A stretch of DNA of 64,000 bases, taken from Jackrogersella multiformis. Its lineage: Eukaryota > Ascomycota > Sordariomycetes > Xylariales > Hypoxylaceae. Within the stretch, counting starts at the first letter, position 1; the number at the start of each line of letters is the position of its first letter. The DNA is taken from positions 558,001 to 622,000 of the forward strand of contig CADCXD010000002.1 of assembly GCA_902806575.1 (NCBI GenBank), written 5' to 3'. Both the position numbers and the translations under genes were made by a program. Below, piece after piece: positions 58,146 to 64,000 of the stretch. The notes beneath the pieces were generated by a model, which made no database searches, was not told the DNA's origin, and saw nothing but the letters and a program-made list of their open reading frames with translations.

Positions 58146-59864
58146 TTATGATGCAAAGTAGACCACCATGAACCCTACCCAACTGCCGACCACACCTATG
58201 GCCGAATACGAGCTCATGAACATCAGAGGCAGGAATTCGTAGCTCTTACCAAATATGATTTGGTGCAGTAATGAGCAGTATACGATCAGCGGTATGCTAA
58301 CCGTGATATAAAGGATGCTGAAACGGTCAAATAGGAAGAACCTAGGCCGGTTCGAAGCAGGAGCTGTGCGATCAAATACCATTAAGAATAAAACCAACCA
58401 GAATATGGTATAGACCGTCTTGATTGGAAACTCCGCGGGGGTAAAGAGTAGTGGGAAAAGCGAGACGTGACCAGACACTGCCAAAGGACGGAATGCACTA
58501 AGATGCCGTCGGTCCTTGAGAGCAATCAAGCTGAAGGGGATTATCACGAGAAGGATAGCTTTCTCGTGAACATGCCATCCAAAGAGGAATGACGAGTAAC
58601 CGCAGAGTGTTACTGCCCCGATGAAAGCGTCCCAATTAGGACGGAAGAAGAGCTTGACCAGGGGTATAACTTGGAAGAGGAGAGTGAGTGTAAAGCACAT
58701 CATAGGAGTGATTTCAGGGAGTACTGCAAAAGCTGTATCACCAACTAGGCCCCTCGTGACGCTGTTGATGGCCTCCGTCCTGACTGGTAATCCCAACCGC
58801 GGCGCAACTAATCTCACGAGTCAATATGTACCATGAACAATTAGGATACTACTCACCAGATATCAACGCCCGATCCACAAATGAATACATGGCCCATACG
58901 TTTGGCGCCCAATATGCGTGACACAGTCCACGAGAGAATGGAAATAGCCGGCTCAAGATCTGTGGGATCTGGTTCTTAATGACGAATGGACCAAACGCCA
59001 GCCCGAATATACTGAGAATGCCGGATCCTAATTTGACGCAATTGAGAAACTGGATTGGAAAGATGGAGTGGGGCGAGAGACAGTAGGTCCTAAGCAGGTA
59101 GACGAAGTATGCCGGCGCAAGATAGAGGTAGATATGCTTCATGGATAGTAGCGCTGCGAAGATGAGGCCGCTAACTAGAAGGCCTGACTTATGGCGGGCT
59201 AACACCAAGGACAATATCAGAATACCATACATAGCTCCATTATACTGAAAATGAATATGGTCTATGATGAGGAGACCCGGTGAAAGGAGAACTGAGATTG
59301 CAGCAGCTTGGGCTGCGCGTTTAGTTACTCCATGTGAAGACTCGACAAATCTATGATTATACATTAGTATAACAAGTCGAATAGTAAGGTAGCTATCAAG
59401 TCCTACAATTGCAGAGCGTAGACTAGCATCAGTTCTGTGGCGATGACGGTGAATCTCTGGAAATATACTGTCTGCCAGCTATCGTAACCTATATTGTAGA
59501 CTTTAAGCATGGCAGGGTCAGCCAGCTTTGCTACCTGGGAAAGGATCCATTCGAAGTACGCGAAGAAGGGAGGATAGTCAAGAGTCCATTCTGAAGTCTT
59601 TTCGTAATACCACTCCCACAGCGGTAGGCTATGGGTGATAGCTAACCAGTTGCGGTGCACCTCGAAATCGGTGGATTTGCTTGGGCAAAGTTTAGCCATT
59701 GACATCCCCATATATACCTAGGTAGGTATCTACCTATATACCTTAAATACCTAGGTAGGTAGTAGAGAGAAGGACCTCGGGACTTACTAGGCAGGGAAGA
59801 GGAGGATCTTGAAAGCAGTCGCAACTATTGCGCAATGCGCAATGGTAGGGTATATTTCAGTCAT
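58146..59864 (-). CDS. ALG8: Alg8-type dolichyl-phosphate-glucose glucosyltransferase
   Basis: Four exons on the minus strand (59864-59788, 59679-59407, 59350-58857, 58807-58146) keep frame for 501 aa. It is polytopic throughout. The ER-lumen loop STDFEVHRNWLAITHSLPL followed by EWTLDYPPFFAYFEW (about residues 27-65) is the ALG6/ALG8 active-site region; STDFEVHRNW is the ALG8 form. HIHFQYNGAMYGILI, FSRGLCHAYWAPNVWAMY, LAPRLGLPV and FLFGWHVHEKAILL are further family blocks. The enzyme adds the second alpha-1,3-glucose to the lipid-linked N-glycan in the ER. The first intron (108 nt) itself contains two copies of the intergenic palindrome. Its acceptor is CCCAAG, chosen because it restores FPAYKSTDFEV. 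It is divergent from the EMP47-like gene. Confidence 0.92.
59714..59762. repeat. Palindromic motif pair inside ALG8 intron 1
   Basis: TATACCTAGGTAGGTATCTA and AAATACCTAGGTAGGTAG lie 34 bp apart within an intron, showing that the motif is not confined to spacers between genes. Confidence 0.75.
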
Positions 59865-61123
59865 TTGGAGTTTTTAGAGTTGAGAATCGTGACATTTCTC
59901 GGCGCTCTTTAATTTCATGGTTTGGTGTAACGAGATGTTGTTTAGCATAATCGTTACGGGACAAAAAGAATGAGATGGTAGTTGCAGCAGTTTGCTGCGA
60001 CGTAGCTTAGTTGAAGAATTGAAGTCAATTGAGGCTAGGACGTTAAGCTCCACATGATTCGGTACGTACTGGTACCGATGTGCGACATCCGTAAATAAAA
60101 AGTAAAAAGTAAAAAAAGGACCTAGAAAATTCTACATACTAATAATATGTAGGTACCGGGAATACAGCAGTACTACGTATGAGAAGGTCCGTGCACGTGT
60201 TTAGTCGATCACTTATCCATTGCCATTGACTCGATCTAACACCAATCGCACAATGCCGCCCAGCTGCCGCCTTGCCAGCCCTTGTCCGTTCCAACTAACC
60301 AGCTAGCATGATATGAAGCAAGGATCAGATAGGTACAAAGTAGGTACATAGTACAAGGCTCAAGCAGGTGCCCAGGTGCTGTGACGTTAGCGCGAAGTAT
60401 AGATGAGATACCTAGGTACGTAGATACTCAGGTACCAACGGTTTCAAGCTTTGTTCCAACTTTGGGTAGAAGGTTAGCAGGTAGGTAGAGATAGGTATGT
60501 ACCTACCAAATGTACTTCGTACCTCGTACTTCAGTAAAACAGTTGCACCTTTCCTCTTTCCTGGGGAGAAGGCTGAACTGTCCACATTGCAACAACCTTG
60601 GAACCTTGGAACCTTGTACTCAATACTTTTATTTTTTATTTTTTATTTTATTTTTTTTTGTTTCTTCCCTTTCACTTCTCCCTTGAATCAGTTACACGGA
60701 ATTTTCTTCATCTTCCGATCTTTCGTGAGCAATGCTCACTAACCTTAGTGCTTCTGCTTGAAATAGTAGAGATTGTCTCTCCTTAATTTTTACTCCAATT
60801 AGATTGTTGAGTACCTACCCAAGTAGCCACAGTCGCTCAGGTAGCCAAGCTCCCCACATCTTCTGAGCTACGACATAGGGCTAGAATCCATAGCTTGGTG
60901 CAAAGTGTCCTCTTAATGAGCATCACGAACATTCACTTGGAGTTCTCATTCTCTTGACTTTCTGCATTTTCAAACTGCCTAGCTACCTAGCTGCTCAAAA
61001 AGGCCAATCTCTCAATCTACCACTTAATATATCTATTAGAGCTTCCCAACAACCTCTGCTTTATTCATATTTGTTTTATTCATATTGACTGGCCTCCTTT
61101 TCTTCCTTTTTTAATATCCAAGA
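59865..61123. promoter_or_regulatory. Divergent ALG8 / EMP47-like upstream region
   Basis: 1.26 kb between divergent start codons. It holds motif copies at 60408-60422 and 60477-60508, an ATTTT repeat (60626-60660), TTTATTCATATT direct repeats (61061-61088) and a pyrimidine-rich leader (61091-61112). No gene is seen. An unfolded-protein-response type site could be looked for but none is obvious. Confidence 0.5.
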
Positions 61124-62527
61124 ATGCGTCTGTTGCAGTCGTCAACCCTTGCCTTTGGCCTGGCTACAACTGCGAAATTAGTTGACGCACAGGCACAATT
61201 CCTTGTTAGCGAGCTGAGCTTTGGCTACACTGGCCGGTAGGCTTCTAAAATAATAGCTGTACCGCCCCAATACTTGAAGACTGATAGAAACACCAGGATA
61301 AACGACCGAGGGCAAGCAACCGTACCAGGCTTCTCCATACAGGGTACACCAGAAGTCCCCGAAGTCCTTTCCAACAAACTCATCATCACACCGCCACATC
61401 CCGGTAACACTCGAGGCGCCATATGGGCTGACCAACCGAATAAATATTCAACATGGGTAGCTGACGTCGACTTCCGAGTGAATGGTCCTGAGAGGGGGAG
61501 CGGTAACCTTAACATATGGCTTGCGAGACGAGGGAACCAAGAAATTGGTGCATCAAGTGTTTACACCGTCAACAGATTCGACGGCTTGGCCCTCGTTATT
61601 GACCAACATGGTGGCTCAGGCGGCATGATCAGGGGCTTCTTGAACGATGGGACTACGGATTTCAAATCCCACCAGAGTGTCGACAGCCTAGCCTTCGGAC
61701 ATTGCAATACTGCCTACCGCAACCTAGGTCGACCCTCTCAGATCAAGCTGAGGCAAACATCGCAGGTATTCAAGGTCGAGATTGATGGCCGATTATGCTT
61801 CGAGAGCGACAAGATCAGTATCCCGCCAGGATACTTCTTTGGTATCACGGCTGCGGCAGGAGACAATCCGGATTCGTTCGAGATATTCAAGATGGTGACT
61901 ATGACGGAGAACCTCGATGCTAAGCATGATGCGCCTCCGCAACAAGGACAACCCAACCAGAACCAGGCGCAGGCGCAAGCACAGACGAGCTACGGCCGCA
62001 AGGCTAGCAACCGGAACAACAACAACAACGACAACGGAGATGATATTTTCGACGATACTATTCCCGATGCTAGCGCCGAGGCCATCACAAGCTCCAAGGC
62101 TCAGTTTGCAGACCTTCACAACCGCCTGCAGAGCACCAACCATCACCTCTCCACCATATTCCGCCAGGTTACGAGCTTGGGCACCCTCGGCGAGAAACGG
62201 CACGAGGAAACCTCGAAGGGTATCAGCGAGGTGAAGCAATTGCTATACAAGCTAGACAAGCTAGACTCGCTCCAGAACGAGATCACCAAGCTACAGCGGG
62301 ACCTAAGGGACATGCGAAGCGACATCAACCTGAAGGTGAAGGACTCGGAGCACGCGGTGAAGAGCTTCATAGGCACGAACCACGGCACCATGCTGGAGCA
62401 CGTGGCAGTCCAAGCCGCCCCGAAGCACGGCAAGCTGATCTTCGTCATCATCGGGAGCCAGATATTAATAGTGGCCGCCTACATCTACTACGAGCGGAAG
62501 AAGGTAATGCCCAAGAAATACCTATAG
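61124..62527 (+). CDS. EMP47: L-type lectin cargo receptor (Emp46/47, ERGIC-53 family)
   Basis: Two exons (61124-61236, 61297-62527) give 447 aa. The signal peptide MRLLQSSTLAFGLATTAKLVDA leads into the lectin fold: SELSFGYTGR...GFSIQGTPEVPEVLSNKLIIT, GAIWADQPN, WVADVDFRVNG, GLALVIDQHGGSGGMIRGFLNDG, GYFFGITAAAGDNPDSFEI. A Gln/Asn-rich linker and a coiled coil (EEVKQLLYKLDKLDSLQNEI-like, about 360-400) precede one TM helix (LIFVIIGSQILIVAAYIYY) and the cytosolic end KKVMPKKYL. The final KKYL fits the KKxx dilysine signal for COPI retrieval. Such receptors carry glycoproteins from ER to Golgi. The last ten residues may decide ER versus Golgi cycling. Confidence 0.92.
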
Positions 62528-63015
62528 TCAAGTCAATTTACCGGGAAAACCATGTAGAACAAACAACCTTAGGTTCAGGCAAGGCGCGGCGCAGGGCTTT
62601 GTATAAAATATTTGGATGTGGGATGATACGTTGCATGATTGGGTTTTGCCTTGATTCCGTAGCGCATGAATTTGTACCATTTGGAAGCGTTCTCCTGAGT
62701 TCTGTGTGTGTGTGATAGTAATCAGCTTGACACAAGTAACCCTTGTATATGTCCATATCTATATCTTCTATATCTACGAAACAAACAAAAAACAAAACTA
62801 GAACAGAACAGAACACTGCACTATCGACGAAGCGAAAAAAAAGGGGGGCATCAAGATCATTGCGCATGCAACATGGTGTATGGTGTATAATGTATGGTGT
62901 ATGTACGGCACCTCAAAAGAGCTGGTTTTGTTTTATAAAAAGGGGGTTCTGGAACCCGCTCCCCGAAAGCAAATATATATCGAAAAACTCGAACTCCAAA
63001 ACGACCCAGACGATG

Positions 63016-63049
63016 CAGACAGACAAATAGACAGACAGACAGATAGACC
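63016..63049. repeat. GACA microsatellite
   Basis: Imperfect GACA/GATA units over about 34 bp in the 3' flank between two convergent genes. Confidence 0.8.
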
Positions 63050-63335
63050 GAAAAGACAGTACAGCAAATACAAGACAACAAGATGTGCTCCAACCCATGC
63101 ATTTCCGAACTTCCGAAAGGTAGAATGGTAAAATGGTAAAACGGTAGAAAAAAAAGAATAGAAAACAAAAACTCCCTGGAAAAATAGATAAAAATATAAA
63201 ATATAACATAGAAAATGACAGTGGCAATGTTAATGCCGTGTATGTGCCTAGTACCGTATGTTCCTAGTACGTGGTGTCGACGTTGCGATTTCCTCGTCAA
63301 CTCGTGCAATTCGTTTATCCATCCCATTTTATATC

Positions 63336-63361
63336 TTATCTCATCTCATCTCATCTCATCC
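63336..63361. repeat. CTCAT microsatellite
   Basis: Five tandem CTCAT-type units directly 3' of the peptidase gene. Confidence 0.8.
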
Positions 63362-63428
63362 CTTCTTTTCCCTTTTGTCAGCTCGTCCCGCTCGTCATCC
63401 CGTCATCCCATCCCCCGCTCGGCCGCGG

Positions 63429-64000
63429 CTAGGTATACCCCATCATGCGCAGCAGCTCGTTGCCCTTGGGGGCGGTGGTCAGGACCTCGCAGGCGGTGTC
63501 GGTGACGAGGACGCAGTCCTCGACGCGCACGCCGCCGATGGCCCAGTAGCGGTCGAGGACTACGGGGTCGATGAAGCGCGCGTGCTCCTCGCGGCGCAGG
63601 AAGTACGCCTCGATGTACGGCTTGCAGAAGTACACGCCCGGCTCCACGGTGACGATCATGCTGGGCTGCAGCGTGTTGTGCATCGCGCGCTTCTTCTTGC
63701 CGCTCTTCTGCTGCTGCTGCTGGTGCTGCTGGATGCTCTGCTGCTGCTGCATGTTCTGGTGCTGCGCCGACGAGATCGTGTTGTGCCGTTGCGGCTGCGG
63801 GGGGGGAGGCGACTGCGTGGCGTTGCGGGCGGGGGAGGATGAGGATGAGGAGGACGCGGGGGAGGCTGGCTGCGGCGTTGTTGACGCGGTGACGGGGATT
63901 GGGGATGGAGAGGAGCGCGGCGGGAGGGGCGGCGCGGCGCTGTCTTGCGCGGGTGACGAGTTAGGTGGTGTGGACGGCTGTTGTTGTTGTTGCTGCTGCT
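63429..64000 (-). CDS. Xaa-Pro dipeptidase/aminopeptidase P family, C-terminal part (runs off the window)
   Basis: The frame is open on the minus strand from the window edge to stop 63429-63431; the 5' part is beyond 64000. The end of the pita-bread metallopeptidase is clear: LQPSMIVTVEPGVYFCKPYIEAYF, HARFIDPVVLDRYWAIGGVRVEDCVLVT and a terminal AP.KGNELLRMMGYT. The Glu in TVEPG and the Glu in GGVRVED are metal ligands of the prolidase fold. Just before LQPSM, where typical members have a short link to the preceding His ligand, there are at least 110 residues of low complexity: poly-Gln (63717-63760 and at 63975-64000), then Pro/Ser/Ala-rich sequence. It stays in frame to the window edge. An intron over this segment cannot be excluded, since the 5' part is unseen. 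Confidence 0.82.
   Translation of the reverse strand, partial: QQQQQQQPSTPPNSSPAQDSAAPPLPPRSSPSPIPVTASTTPQPASPASSSSSSSPARNATQSPPPPQPQRHNTISSAQHQNMQQQQSIQQHQQQQQKSGKKKRAMHNTLQPSMIVTVEPGVYFCKPYIEAYFLRREEHARFIDPVVLDRYWAIGGVRVEDCVLVTDTACEVLTTAPKGNELLRMMGYT

Larger units (their letters stand above)
62528..63428. other. Intergenic between convergent genes, microsatellite-rich
   Basis: 3' flanks of the lectin and peptidase genes. GTGT run (62703-62713), GACA/GATA repeats (63016-63049) and a CTCAT repeat (63336-63361). No gene is seen. Confidence 0.6.

Noticed and set aside
63258..63842. 194-codon frame antisense to the prolidase gene
   Set aside because: Shadow of the GC-rich, repetitive coding strand. 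The composition (Leu/Ala/Val repeats) comes from CAG/CTG tracts.
1..64000. tRNA, rRNA, CRISPR array, integrase or LTR pair
   Set aside because: No tRNA-like T-loop in a clover-leaf context, no rRNA, no spacer-repeat array and no long direct terminal repeats were seen by eye. Short relics could still be missed without a search tool.

Overview
The window comes from a filamentous ascomycete (Pezizomycotina, most likely Sordariomycetes). Almost every gene is split by short introns (about 50-110 nt, some longer) with GTAAGT/GTATGT-type donors and CTAAC branch sites. The gene set is typically fungal: RTA1, Zn2Cys6, HET, PaxM-like monooxygenase, NNF1, SGF73 and ITC1. No tRNA, rRNA, CRISPR array or bacterial-style operon was found. 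All exon structures here were assembled by eye from splice signals, reading phase and family conservation.

Layout. (1) 0-8 kb is core: a cytochrome b561-type membrane protein (+, 5' end cut or very near the edge), kinetochore subunit NNF1 (+), and an NTF2/RRM protein of the G3BP/Nxt3 type (-). (2) 9.6-28 kb is an accessory island. It holds decayed fragments (a Cys-rich one-TM protein and a helicase-like fragment), a 783-aa flavin monooxygenase fused to a polytopic membrane domain (-), and a 2.2-kb gene desert. Next come the 3' part of a fungal caspase-domain gene (-) joined head-to-head to a damaged TPR-CHAT protease gene (+), a HET-domain gene (-), a broken copy of a fungal-only family (+), and an RTA1 membrane protein (+). 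(3) 28-30.5 kb is gene-poor. (4) 30.5-64 kb is mostly core. The + strand genes are a Zn2Cys6 regulator, SGF73 (SAGA), a PMP47/ANT1-type peroxisomal carrier, tafazzin, a septin-like GTPase, poly(A) polymerase PAP1 and an EMP47/ERGIC-53 lectin receptor. The - strand genes are a NOSIP-type U-box protein, the PHO85 kinase, ITC1 (ISW2 remodeller), ALG8 and the 3' end of a prolidase/aminopeptidase P.

Themes. The 16-25 kb stretch brings together three families tied to fungal self/non-self recognition and regulated cell death (caspase-like, TPR-CHAT, HET). At least two of them are broken, so it looks like a decaying immune-type locus. ALG8 and the EMP47-type lectin are divergent across 1.26 kb and both serve ER glycoprotein maturation. 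The intergenic DNA and some introns are seeded with a short self-complementary motif, TACCTAGGTA, and its GGTACC/GTAGG extensions. I saw it dozens of times and in no confident exon. It is the most pervasive structure that the genes do not explain.
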